From Aliidiomarina sedimenti (GTDB lineage: Bacteria; Pseudomonadota; Gammaproteobacteria; Enterobacterales; Alteromonadaceae): DNA of 64,000 nt. Of the stretch, positions 1-7,141 are shown one piece after another; position 1 is the first letter of the stretch, and each line of letters begins with the position of its first letter. The notes under the pieces were generated by a model, which was given only the letters and a program-made list of their open reading frames with translations, had not been told where the DNA came from and did no database searches. The DNA lies in NCBI RefSeq assembly GCF_003986955.1, contig NZ_PIPN01000003.1:1-64000 (forward strand), given 5' to 3'. The translations under genes were made by a program, and so were the position numbers.

Positions 1-151
1 CGTTGACTTCCATACCAGCGTATTTACTGCGCCAGTTGTAAAAAGTGCCATTGGATATGCCTAGGCGACGGCAAATGTCCTCGACCTTGGCTCCAGCCTC
101 GTGCTCTTTGATGGCCTTGATGATTTGTTCTTCGCTGTAACGTTTTTTCAT
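1..151 (-). CDS. IS3-family transposase OrfA, N-terminal part (cut by window edge)
   Basis: Read leftward from an ATG at 149-151, the frame stays open to base 1 and encodes about 50 residues starting MKKRYSEEQIIKAIKEHE and containing the helix-turn-helix region CRRLGISNGTFYNWRSKYAG. This is the typical N-terminus of OrfA of IS3-family elements (HTH_Tnp_1), which binds the terminal repeats; OrfB with the DDE catalytic site would follow, left of the window. A longer ORF on the same strand (24-425) lies in another frame and is a shadow. The element abuts a truncated cassette gene, so it probably inserted into the integron array. OrfA is certain in kind; whether the IS is intact cannot be seen. 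Confidence 0.9.
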   Translation of the reverse strand, partial: MKKRYSEEQIIKAIKEHEAGAKVEDICRRLGISNGTFYNWRSKYAGMEVN

Positions 152-182
152 TTTGAGATCTCCACTTGACCCATTTTAATGG
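1..182 (-). mobile_element. End of an IS3-family insertion sequence
   Basis: The orfA start lies at 151 and the element must end a short way upstream of it. The stretch 152-182 is non-coding. The cassette reading frame to the right is open only from 180 (a stop lies at 177-179). I therefore place the IS terminus near 180, but I could not identify the terminal inverted repeat or a target duplication because the other end is outside the window. The boundary is an estimate. Confidence 0.55.
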
Positions 183-669
183 AAATCTCATCGATGTCAT
201 GGTTCTATTCGTGGGGGAGAGGTCAGAGCAAAGCGATGGACTGAAGGGAACGTAGTGGCGGTTCCGCTCGAGGATGGGGGATTCGGCTTTGGCGTTGTCG
301 TTGAGGAACCATTGATAGCATTCTTCACACGCCGAGCCAATACCAAGGAGATGCCGGCCGATATTTCGAGTGCGCCTATTGCCTTCTCGGTATGGGTGAT
401 AAACAACGCTATCGGTAAGGCCCACTGGTCTATCGTTGGCACTATAGATTTGCCGTCACACGTAGAACTGGACCCTTGGTTTTTTAAAAAAGACATCATC
501 TCTGGCAAGTTTATATCGCCATCCGGAGGAAAAGCGTGCTTTGCGGGATGATTGTGTCAATTTGGAGCGAGCGGCGGTGTGGGAGCCGGAACACGTTGAA
601 TCCCGATTGACTGATTTATTGGCTGGCCGTGAACACCAGAACAAATGGGTACGTTCTCTCGCACTATAA
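180..669 (+). pseudogene. Imm26-like immunity protein, 5'-truncated and frameshifted
   Basis: Frame 1 (180-512) reads RAKRWTEGNVVAVPLEDG, then EEPLIAFF, then LDPWFFKKDIISGKF. After a +1 shift near 513 the reading continues as YRHPEEKRALRDD, LERAAVWEPEHVES and LLAGREHQNKWVRSL, stopping at 667-669. Both halves match the order of motifs I know from Imm26-type immunity proteins (WxEGDVxAxPL, PWFFKxDxxSG, AAVWEPEHVExR, NKWxxSL). The only start-like codon in frame, GTG 255, falls inside the first conserved motif, so the native start was probably lost to the neighbouring IS3 element. Imm26 proteins neutralise secreted or contact-dependent toxins; this copy is probably dead. A sequencing error could explain the shift but not the missing start. 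Confidence 0.75.
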
Positions 670-677
670 CCAGAGGA

Positions 678-750
678 AACGTAACCAGTTGCTGCACACG
701 GGAAAATTACTCGCTACGCTCCGAATTTTCCGGTGAGCAAAGCGTTACAT
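678..750 (+). repeat. attC site 1
   Basis: The outer arms GTAAC (681) and GTTACAT (744-750) frame nested complementary arms TTGCT/AGCAA and GGGAAAATT/AATTTTCC around an ACTCGCTACGCTCC spacer. This is the folded-hairpin layout of an integron attC. It follows the Imm26 pseudogene stop (669) and precedes the next cassette gene. Confidence 0.85.
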
Positions 751-767
751 GGCTTAAGGATGACAGT

Positions 768-1295
768 GTGGAATTTGAACTAAGTAAAAAAACGCAAGAG
801 GATATTGCCTTCCTAGATAGGATGTCGCTCGAAGAGGTGATAAGTTGGCCCATTGATTACGAAGCTAACAGGCAAACATTCTCAGAAACATCAGACGTCT
901 TAGATATGTGGCTGGGAGGAAAGAAGTGGAGAGAAACAGAACATAATTTCATCCAATTTGGTCAAGACGGCTGTGGCTCTTTATTTTGTCTTTGGTTCTA
1001 CCCTGATTTGAAAGGTGAACCGCCGGTGGTTTTCTTGGGTTCCGAAGGCGAAAGAGCACTTGTTTCAAATAGTGCCCATGATTTTGTATGGCAAATCACT
1101 TCTGGGAAAGTTTTCTTCGATGGCTGCTGGCTTGATCCAGATGATGAAGAGAAAGACGAGTTGGATTGGGAGCTGCTATTCAAGAAAGCAAAATCTTATA
1201 CAGGCTCGCTCTGCGAAAACCCATCAGAATTAACAAGCTCAGCACAAGCTAATCATCCAGATATTTCCTCATGGATTGAAGGCAATGTCGAGTAA
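768..1295 (+). CDS. SUKH (SMI1/KNR4)-like cassette protein
   Basis: About 175 residues. The core GCGSLFCLWFYPDLKGEPPV followed by VFLGSEGE and DFVWQITSGKVFF resembles SMI1/KNR4 (SUKH) immunity proteins: an acidic protein, a Gly-rich turn and a strand with hydrophobic alternation. I place the start at GTG 768, preceded by AAGGA at 756-760. The longer frame from ATG 645 would have to be translated through attC 1 and is unlikely. The next candidate is ATG 822. SUKH proteins usually protect against nuclease toxins of neighbouring cells; no toxin partner is visible here. Family assignment is moderate. Confidence 0.6.
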   Translation: MEFELSKKTQEDIAFLDRMSLEEVISWPIDYEANRQTFSETSDVLDMWLGGKKWRETEHNFIQFGQDGCGSLFCLWFYPDLKGEPPVVFLGSEGERALVSNSAHDFVWQITSGKVFFDGCWLDPDDEEKDELDWELLFKKAKSYTGSLCENPSELTSSAQANHPDISSWIEGNVE

Positions 1296-1297
1296 AC

Positions 1298-1370
1298 ATG
1301 TAACAAGTCAAAGCAGCATCGCCCTTCGGGCTGGACGCGCTAACGCGCGCCGCTGTGTGAGGCGTTAAGA
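1298..1370 (+). repeat. attC site 2
   Basis: R'' ATGTAAC at 1298-1304 and R' GTTAAGA at 1364-1370 flank a GC-rich imperfect palindrome containing GCCCTTCGGGC and GGACGCGCTAACGCGCGCC. It lies directly after the stop of the SUKH-like gene. Confidence 0.9.
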
Positions 1371-1386
1371 GTACAAGGAGAGTCTC

Positions 1387-1854
1387 ATGGCACTAGATCC
1401 GTTTTATGCAAATATCTTTATTGACTCATGTGCATTTGATCCAAAATATGAGCCGGAGACCAGTGCATCAGATGAAATATTTGAGCGCTATGAAAAGGGA
1501 GAAATAAACCTCGTTGTCGCTCACTCAACTCTTAAAGAGTCTGAGCACCCAAATACTCCAACGCATGTCAAAGCCGCTGCAGCTAAGAAGCTCTACACCA
1601 TCGAAACTGGGTTGGCGCAGCACGAGCGGCAGAAGAAGCAGGAGATATGGGATATTCTCACTGGTAATGGCAAGCCCGAGAAAATGCAGCAGGATGCCGA
1701 GCATGTGTTTGAGGCCCATAAGTATGGAGGCTATTTCATTACCACCGACAACCGTATACTGAAGCTACGTGGCGAGTTACACAAAATTTGTAATGCCCAT
1801 ATTGTGAAGCCAGGCGAGTTGTTGGCCCTAATCGAAGAGCATGAAAACTCTTAA
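1387..1854 (+). CDS. PIN-domain cassette protein
   Basis: 155 residues with an ATG preceded by AAGGAG (1375-1380). The N-terminal strand NIFIDSCAFDP carries the first acidic residue of a PIN fold. Acidic residues occur mid-protein (SDEIFERYE, LKESEHP), and near the C-terminus GGYFITTDNRIL supplies the last Asp, followed by a typical closing strand, AHIVKPGELLALI. PIN proteins are Mg-dependent RNases, often VapC-type toxins. No antitoxin gene is present in the cassette, so this may be a solitary nuclease, or a toxin whose inhibitor is encoded elsewhere. The stop codon overlaps the next attC. Confidence 0.7.
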   Translation: MALDPFYANIFIDSCAFDPKYEPETSASDEIFERYEKGEINLVVAHSTLKESEHPNTPTHVKAAAAKKLYTIETGLAQHERQKKQEIWDILTGNGKPEKMQQDAEHVFEAHKYGGYFITTDNRILKLRGELHKICNAHIVKPGELLALIEEHENS

Positions 1855-1941
1855 CAAATCAATCAATGGCGCCCCTGCGGGGCTGGACCTCCACTCCGCA
1901 GCTTCGCCGCCGCGTTCCGGCCCATTATTGAAGCGTTAACT
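1849..1941 (+). repeat. attC site 3
   Basis: R'' ends AAC at 1853-1855, sharing the stop codon of the PIN gene. R' GTTAACT is at 1935-1941. Inner arms include GGCGCCCCTGCGGGGC and GCAGCTTCGCCGCCGC. At about 93 bp it is longer than attC 2. Confidence 0.88.
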
Positions 1942-1969
1942 ATTTCTATGAGTGAGGATATCCCCTGAT

Positions 1970-2422
1970 ATGAAAGATAAGTTTGAGGATCTGAATAAAT
2001 GGCCAGAAATTCTGGACTGCTTGGAGGTTTGTGATGAATTCACTTTTAAGGGCTTTTCTTCAATTGTCGAGTCCAAATGTTCGTTGACTATTATTGTCAG
2101 GAAGTCGGACAAATTGATGATTGTGATATGTAGCCAGTTAAAGGATTATTACGGTACTTCTGTAACTAACGCGGCTGAAATAATAAGAGAGGATCTGATT
2201 AATCTTAGTAAAATATCGAAAAACGCGAAATGGTTTGAACACTACCCAACAGGTGTAGGCCTTTTGGAGCATTCATATTCTCTTATGCCAGTTGAATTTG
2301 ACGAAAATGGTAGCCCTAGCTGGGGTAGAGCTGTTAGCTGGGAAGCTTTGGCTGATCATTTAACTATTCCTAAAGAGGCCCTCGCTATTGGGTATGGTGG
2401 TGAACTTGCCGAATGCGCCTGA
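1970..2422 (+). CDS. Unknown cassette protein, first gene of a two-gene cassette
   Basis: About 150 residues starting MKDKFEDLNKWPEI; I do not recognise the family. It is acidic, has no signal peptide or membrane segment, and has alternating strands around TIIVRKSDKLMIVICSQLKDYYG. The 3' end overlaps the next gene by about 29 bases in another frame, so the two are translationally coupled. No good ribosome site precedes ATG 1970. Instead a six-codon ORF (ATG 1948 to TGA 1968) stops one base before it and could deliver ribosomes by re-initiation. GTG 1952 is an alternative in-frame start. Its partner resembles a nuclease, so an inhibitor or accessory role is possible but unproven. Confidence 0.55.
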   Translation: MKDKFEDLNKWPEILDCLEVCDEFTFKGFSSIVESKCSLTIIVRKSDKLMIVICSQLKDYYGTSVTNAAEIIREDLINLSKISKNAKWFEHYPTGVGLLEHSYSLMPVEFDENGSPSWGRAVSWEALADHLTIPKEALAIGYGGELAECA

Positions 2423-3011
2423 AGCAATAGGAAAGATTGAACTTAATTGGCAGAGAGTGGCTTATCGGCTATCTGCTAAGGTGCCGACATTGTATTTTGA
2501 TGCCGGAGCAAGGTTTGATGACGCGACAGATGAGTTTTTAGTGCGTCAACTTTTAAGAGAGATTCTGATTGATACGTTATCAGAGTCATTTGTTACTTTA
2601 AAAGAGCAGCCGTATCCAAATGCGAGAAAAAGGATTGATCTTACACTTGGACCTCCTAAAGAGGCGCATGATACCGCTATTGAAATAAAAAGTGATGGGG
2701 CTACGCCAGGCCAGATAAAAGAGGACTGGTCTAAGTTGCTAAAGTGTGCTCATCCAATAAGGCTTTCTATTTTTTCAGGAGTTGTTGAACAGCGCAGGCA
2801 CACAACACTTGAGAAAGAATTCTCTAGTAAACTATTTACTATCGAAGAGAATTCACAAGTGCATGAGATTGCGTGTCCGGCTTTTAGATTTACAATAGAT
2901 GAATTACAAGGTAAAGATAAAAAGGATCTAGTAGCATTCTGCTGGATTTGGTCTATTGGGAAAGACGCCAGATCGCTACCAAAGATTGACTTCCCGATAG
3001 TTAGGGGGTGA
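2394..3011 (+). CDS. PD-(D/E)XK nuclease-like cassette protein
   Basis: About 205 residues. The signature RKRIDLTLGPP followed after about 15 residues by DTAIEIKSDG matches the D-(X)n-E-X-K active site of PD-(D/E)XK nucleases, with a predicted helix LLREILIDTLSESF before it. A later stretch, QIKEDWSKLLKCAHP followed by IRLSIFSGVV, fits the strand after the catalytic Lys. It overlaps the upstream gene; ATG 2394 has no clear ribosome site, so coupling is likely. TTG 2388 is a weaker start. Relatives of this fold are restriction enzymes, anti-phage effectors and DNA repair enzymes. The motif is seen; the biological role is inference. Confidence 0.6.
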   Translation: MVVNLPNAPEAIGKIELNWQRVAYRLSAKVPTLYFDAGARFDDATDEFLVRQLLREILIDTLSESFVTLKEQPYPNARKRIDLTLGPPKEAHDTAIEIKSDGATPGQIKEDWSKLLKCAHPIRLSIFSGVVEQRRHTTLEKEFSSKLFTIEENSQVHEIACPAFRFTIDELQGKDKKDLVAFCWIWSIGKDARSLPKIDFPIVRG

Positions 3012-3023
3012 CTGAAGTCCATG

Positions 3024-3128
3024 GGTTAACCAATATTTGCAGTTCGTTCCGGGCCTAGAGGCTCTCCAACGGACAGCCTTGCCGCCGCTTCGCTCTGCCA
3101 AGGCTGCCGCTGAACAACGGCGTTAGGT
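3024..3128 (+). repeat. attC site 4
   Basis: R'' GGTTAAC at 3024-3030 and R' GTTAGGT at 3122-3128 enclose a long imperfect palindrome whose centre is AGCCTTG - CCGCCGCTTCGCTCTG - CCAAGGCT. At about 105 bp it is the longest site of the array. Confidence 0.85.
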
Positions 3129-3138
3129 GCCAAATGAC

Positions 3139-3960
3139 ATGAAGCGATATAGAGTTCTAGCATACGATTTCGACACCCGAGCAGTCATGCTTAATACAGA
3201 AATCAAAGATGACTGGGAGGAAAGTAATAGTCAGCTTTGGCTTCAAAACAAACGATCTATTCGTGATGGCTTAGTGTTTGAGTTTGGAGCTAAAGATCAC
3301 GAACGCAAAATTGATGACTTTACAGTGCTTGGCGCTAACCCTCTGTCTTTGATCTCCTTTCACAACGTGTTCATGAGGCAGTGCCGGAATGCGTTCGTAC
3401 ATGGGAGTTACTATCCGGCGCTGGTTTCTGCTTGTACTCTTGGAGAACGGATGCTTAACCGATTAATCCTTCACTTACGAGGTTATTATAAATCAACACC
3501 TGAGTATAAAAAGGTCTATAGAAAAGAGTCCTTCGACAATTGGGATGTCGCTATTGAAACACTTATTTCATGGTCGGTGCTTCTTCCAGAAGCCGCTGAC
3601 CTTTTCAGAAAACTAGCAGGGGTTCGCAATCAATCCATTCACTTCAACCCTGAAACAGATAACACTGCCAAGGAAGGTGCACTCGAAGCAATACAAACCT
3701 TACAACAAATTATAAAAAAACAGTTCTCTTCGTTTGGTGGGCAACCTTGGTACATTTCGGGTACTAAGGGGGCGATGTACGTGGCTAAAGAGCATGAGGA
3801 AACGCCTTTTGTTAAAGAAGTCGTTTTGCCAAATTGTGTATTGGTAGGGTCTCAGCATAGGTTGGAACATGGCCACAGCGGCTGGGTTGTGCACGATGAT
3901 CATCCTTATCCAGAAAAAGAGATTACAGATGAAGAGTTTGTTGCATTATTGTCAAGGTAA
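3139..3960 (+). CDS. HEPN-like cassette protein
   Basis: About 273 residues starting MKRYRVLAYDFD; GTG 3127 is an alternative start but lies in the attC end. The middle is all-helical (FMRQCRNAFVHGSYYPALVS, then LGERMLNRLILHLRGYY) and leads to GVRNQSIHF, which fits the R-N-x3-H catalytic signature of HEPN RNases. A C-terminal beta-rich tail from about residue 195 is unidentified. HEPN domains act as toxin or anti-phage RNases, or as partners of nucleotidyltransferases. No MNT partner lies in the cassette. The motif is visible, but helical bundles can produce chance matches. Confidence 0.55.
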   Translation: MKRYRVLAYDFDTRAVMLNTEIKDDWEESNSQLWLQNKRSIRDGLVFEFGAKDHERKIDDFTVLGANPLSLISFHNVFMRQCRNAFVHGSYYPALVSACTLGERMLNRLILHLRGYYKSTPEYKKVYRKESFDNWDVAIETLISWSVLLPEAADLFRKLAGVRNQSIHFNPETDNTAKEGALEAIQTLQQIIKKQFSSFGGQPWYISGTKGAMYVAKEHEETPFVKEVVLPNCVLVGSQHRLEHGHSGWVVHDDHPYPEKEITDEEFVALLSR

Positions 3961-3962
3961 GC

Positions 3963-4041
3963 ACCTAACAATCGCATCAAATTCGCTTCCTATCAGTCGC
4001 CGGACGCTCGCAAACTCGCGCCGTTTATGCGGGCGTTAGGC
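3963..4041 (+). repeat. attC site 5
   Basis: R'' ACCTAAC at 3963-3969 and R' GTTAGGC at 4035-4041. The interior GCCGGACGCTCGCAA..CTCGCGC is shared almost exactly with attC site 10, so these two sites are close relatives. Confidence 0.9.
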
Positions 4042-4076
4042 TAACACATAAGTAAATAGAATCATGGAAGTATCGA

Positions 4077-5108
4077 ATGTCTAAGAATAGTAATTACGGA
4101 TTTTTAAAGTTATTTACCAACTACTTCTGGCTTGGGATTGTTCTTGTTCTTTTGGCAATTTTAGTGGATTTACAATTTCCTCGAATGTTATTTGGTTATA
4201 GTGTATTAGTGAAAGCTGTTGAGTCTGTTGGTATAGCAGTTCTTGTTGCTTCAATCTTTACCTATGCCAGTGGTACGTCAGAATTTGTAGACAAAATAAG
4301 AAGTTTGTTGCAAGACATCGTTGTCAGCAGAAATTTCCTAGGGAATATAGACTCTGAAAGTAAGAGAGAAGCACTAAGTGCTCTAATCAAGCCGTCAATG
4401 GAAGAAAAGCAAGCATATTCAAATATTGAAGATTACCTAAATACATATATAAGCCAAGCAATGGATGTAACAAATAAGTGTGTACGAAGTAATTATTTAA
4501 TAAATGCTAGAGCATATCTTGATTCCAATACAGTTTATGTTGATTCAAATATATCCTATCGTCTTTATCCGACTAAAGACGGTTATAGTGATATTAAAGT
4601 GGGTTTCCTCAAAGGAGAAGAGAAATCATCTTGCCGCAAGGTTGTGGTAAATACTCCGCATGGAGAGCGACAAGTAATTGAAGAATTTGAGTATGAAGAT
4701 ATTGAAATCGATGCTGGTTCTGCTCGACTATCAACAATACCACTGTCTAAATATGCAAAAAAATGCTCTCACCTTGATATCTCAATTGATATGACAGAAG
4801 CAGGTTCTGATCACTGGATAATGCTTTCATTCGCTACTCTTATTCCTACAGATGGGTTCAGGCATGTACTAAGATGTGAAGATGATCTTGTAATCAATGC
4901 TCATCATACCTTTATTCATGGAGCTAAGTTTTATGTTGATCAGCCTTCCAGAGTCGAGTTGACTGCTTCATGTAATGAATGGATAAATGAGGGGACTGGA
5001 CTTTCAGTTTTAATTTCATTGCCCCATGTAGTAAACCCTAACAATTCAAAGCATCGGGCGCAGCAAGCTGCACCGGTGTTTGAGGCGTTAGGTGAATATG
5101 GAAGTTGA
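4077..5108 (+). CDS. Two-TM membrane cassette protein with large soluble domain
   Basis: 343 residues with ATG after GGAAG. Two N-terminal membrane helices lie at about residues 14-32 and 42-63 (FWLGIVLVLLAILVDL; SVGIAVLVASIFTYA). They are followed by a helical linker and a beta-rich cytoplasmic domain of about 240 residues. I do not recognise the family. The layout, a short 2-TM anchor plus a sensor-like domain, is that of several membrane-perturbing defence effectors, but no cyclase or partner is adjacent. The last 20 or so codons run through attC site 6 and finish 15 bases inside the next cassette, so the C-terminal residues depend on which cassette follows. Strongly AT-rich relative to the flanking chromosome. 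Confidence 0.7.
   Translation: MSKNSNYGFLKLFTNYFWLGIVLVLLAILVDLQFPRMLFGYSVLVKAVESVGIAVLVASIFTYASGTSEFVDKIRSLLQDIVVSRNFLGNIDSESKREALSALIKPSMEEKQAYSNIEDYLNTYISQAMDVTNKCVRSNYLINARAYLDSNTVYVDSNISYRLYPTKDGYSDIKVGFLKGEEKSSCRKVVVNTPHGERQVIEEFEYEDIEIDAGSARLSTIPLSKYAKKCSHLDISIDMTEAGSDHWIMLSFATLIPTDGFRHVLRCEDDLVINAHHTFIHGAKFYVDQPSRVELTASCNEWINEGTGLSVLISLPHVVNPNNSKHRAQQAAPVFEALGEYGS
5036..5093 (+). repeat. attC site 6 (compact, inside a coding region)
   Basis: R'' CCCTAAC at 5036-5042 and R' GTTAGGT at 5087-5093, only 58 bp. The upstream gene is still open here, so the recombination point lies within its reading frame. Confidence 0.85.
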
Positions 5109-5502
5109 AACAAAGCAGGCATCATTCATTTCGGCGCTCTCTCGATGGAGAGACAGTTGCCTGTTCTACTTTAAATTCGACATGGTGTTAATTGCTGCGG
5201 TCGCAGCTATCGTGTCCTTCTTTAAGATCGAAGGCGAAGCGGTGCTCGGCCTTGCCGCTGATCACAAAGTAGCCCTGCATTACTTGATCGCTTTGCTTAT
5301 ATATGCGCTTCTATTCGAGGCGGCAATTACCAACACCTGTAATCGTCCGAATCTGTCGGCGGTACTGTCTAACGAGAGAAATAAATTTTGGCTGTATCTC
5401 GGATTCAAGTGGGCGTATGTATTTCAGGTCATTGCACATGCGGGGCTTCTAATTTTTTCTCTTGGATACGCAACTGGCTACGTCGAGAGTTTCATGCGGT
5501 AA
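5098..5502 (+). CDS. Small membrane protein of a cassette
   Basis: 134 residues from ATG 5098 (GTG 5092 lies in the attC end). Three hydrophobic segments are visible: MVLIAAVAAIVSFF, ALHYLIALLIYALLF and YVFQVIAHAGLLIFSLGYA. The start overlaps the end of the previous gene, and no clear Shine-Dalgarno sequence is present apart from the TTAGGTG of the attC end. Family not recognised. Possible roles include immunity or stress proteins, but nothing in the sequence decides this. Confidence 0.7.
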   Translation: MEVETKQASFISALSRWRDSCLFYFKFDMVLIAAVAAIVSFFKIEGEAVLGLAADHKVALHYLIALLIYALLFEAAITNTCNRPNLSAVLSNERNKFWLYLGFKWAYVFQVIAHAGLLIFSLGYATGYVESFMR

Positions 5503-5525
5503 GATCTCGATAGCTTGGGTGTTTC

Positions 5526-5610
5526 ACCTAACAAGGCCAGTCACGGCGACGTCTACTACATTGCGGCTTCGCCTCCATTTCATAGCCGCGCGTGCTGAGC
5601 GGCGTTATAA
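5526..5610 (+). repeat. attC site 7
   Basis: R'' ACCTAAC at 5526-5532 and R' GTTATAA at 5604-5610, with an inner pair around ATTGCGGCTTCGCCT. About 85 bp. Confidence 0.87.
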
Positions 5611-5654
5611 CCACAGAGAGTAACTGAAGAAATTGTTCACTTATCAAAAAGACA

Positions 5655-6485
5655 GTGCAAAGTATATACCACTATACAAAATCATCGACAGCGATAGAGC
5701 ACATACTCAAACATGGACAACTTATGTTTTCATCATTTTTGGAAACAAATGATCCAAAAGAATCCAAAAATTGGTTCTTCATACCTGGAACAAACGAAAA
5801 CAGAGATTTAACAGATTATACACCGGAATATTTTTCAGAAACCTTAAACCCTTACTTCAAAAAGCTAACAAAGCTGCTTTGCTTTTCTAAGGATGGTGAG
5901 TTAACTGGAAATCATATGATTGACACACCCAAAAGAGGATTTTGCAAACTGAGAATGTGGGCTCAATACGGTGGGAATCATGCAGGAGTTTGTCTTATAT
6001 TTGATTTCAATAGGTTTACAAATCTGTTTCATGATGCATTTTCATCGGAGACTTATAAGTATGACCATGTTGACTACAAAGATCGGATTATTCAAGAAAT
6101 GCAAATGGAATCCGCCTTCATTATCAATGTGGATCACTTAGAAAAGCATGGCGCGAAAGACTATGCTTACGAGCATATCTTAAAATATCAAAATAGGTTG
6201 TATTTCGAAAAGGCCAAAGATTGGGAGCATGAATCAGAGTTTAGATTTGCCATTTTTGAGCATCAAGATGAGATTTTTTTCGAATTCAAAAATTCATTGA
6301 AAGGAATTGTTTTTGGCCAAGATTGCAGCGAGTCTGATATTTCAAAAATAGTTAACCTGCAAAAGCTCAAGGTTTACAGTTTCAGAGACTGCGGTGGCGA
6401 AACTGCACTCCCTGGTTTGAGTTCGAGCGTACAAAATGGCTATAACAAGCAAAGGCATCGGATGCGTTCGGCACCGCTGCTTTGA
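5655..6485 (+). CDS. DUF2971 family protein
   Basis: 276 residues. It begins IYHYTKSSTAIEHILKHGQL followed by MFSSFLETNDPKE, then MWAQYGGNHAGVCLIFDF in the middle and FEKAKDWEHESEFRFAIF near the end. These are the successive conserved blocks of DUF2971 (YHYT, NDPxE, WxxYxxxHxGxCLxFD, K...W.xExExR). The family is common in defence islands and integrons; its biochemical activity is not established to my knowledge. The start is GTG 5655 with a weak upstream signal. The stop TGA (6483-6485) lies within the following attC, so the last 12 or so residues are encoded by the recombination site itself. Confidence 0.82.
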   Translation: MQSIYHYTKSSTAIEHILKHGQLMFSSFLETNDPKESKNWFFIPGTNENRDLTDYTPEYFSETLNPYFKKLTKLLCFSKDGELTGNHMIDTPKRGFCKLRMWAQYGGNHAGVCLIFDFNRFTNLFHDAFSSETYKYDHVDYKDRIIQEMQMESAFIINVDHLEKHGAKDYAYEHILKYQNRLYFEKAKDWEHESEFRFAIFEHQDEIFFEFKNSLKGIVFGQDCSESDISKIVNLQKLKVYSFRDCGGETALPGLSSSVQNGYNKQRHRMRSAPLL

Positions 6486-6494
6486 GCGTTAGCC
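6440..6494 (+). repeat. attC site 8 (compact, overlaps gene end)
   Basis: R'' CTATAAC at 6440-6446 and R' GTTAGCC at 6488-6494, about 55 bp. Inner arms are AGCAAAGGCATCGG and CACCGCTGCTTTGAGC. The DUF2971 gene terminates inside it. Confidence 0.85.
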
Positions 6495-6513
6495 TTCAAA
6501 ACCATTGAGCATC

Positions 6514-7053
6514 ATGCCAGAAATGAGAGAATTAATAGAAGAACATAAGGTAATGGTTCCTAGGTTCTTGTCACGTAACCTAGGCATGCCAAAGCATACA
6601 TTTGATGTGATAGTGCAGGGAGAAAACATAAGCATACCCTCGCGGCTCTATGGTGACGTTCCACCACCTTTGAACTGCTCTGACGCACAGCAGTTAGTAT
6701 GGTCGTGCCTTTATTCAAGAATGTCAGACGGTTTTGTAAGGGAGCGATTTTTGAGGGAAGTTATTCATACCAATAGCCCGTATGTTGTTCCCTTTGTAAT
6801 ACAGCTATGTGGAGAGTATGTGATTGAGATTATCAGCATAATCCATAGCAATTTAGGTAAGTTAAACCGTGATATGTATATTGAATTCTTTAACGAAAAT
6901 CCAGGATTTATACATCTCACTAGACAAAGGGCCATCAGTTATTGGAATTGCTATTTTCAATACGAAAAACCACTTAATGAAAGCAGGCTTGCATTTGAAG
7001 TTCTCAGCTACTTTGAAGTACCTAAGCCTAAGGCAAGTAACCCGACGCCGTAG
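6514..7053 (+). CDS. Unknown soluble cassette protein
   Basis: About 179 residues from ATG 6514; TTG 6505 is upstream in frame. No signal peptide or membrane segment. A short beta region (FDVIVQGENISIPSRLYG) is followed by helices (DAQQLVWSCLYSRMSDGFVR; CGEYVIEIISIIHSNLGKL). I cannot assign a family. It lies between attC sites 8 and 9, and its last codons overlap the start of attC 9. Confidence 0.65.
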   Translation: MPEMRELIEEHKVMVPRFLSRNLGMPKHTFDVIVQGENISIPSRLYGDVPPPLNCSDAQQLVWSCLYSRMSDGFVRERFLREVIHTNSPYVVPFVIQLCGEYVIEIISIIHSNLGKLNRDMYIEFFNENPGFIHLTRQRAISYWNCYFQYEKPLNESRLAFEVLSYFEVPKPKASNPTP

Positions 7054-7077
7054 GCACGGGTTCTTTTGGCGTTAAAT
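7035..7077 (+). repeat. attC site 9 (short or degenerate)
   Basis: AAGTAAC at 7035-7041 and GTTAAAT at 7071-7077, with inner arms AACCCG/CGGGTT around ACGCCGTAGGCA. At 43 bp the site is shorter than usual and the outer arms pair poorly, so it may be decayed. Confidence 0.55.
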
Positions 7078-7141
7078 GCTACAACACATCATGTATCTAA
7101 CGGGTTCTGACCGGAGACCGGCTTAAAAAGGAGAGGGAACA

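Noticed and set aside
24-425. 133-residue ORF on the - strand across the IS3 end
   Set aside because: It runs out of frame with the recognisable OrfA and antisense to the Imm26 remnant; composition is that of a shadow ORF.
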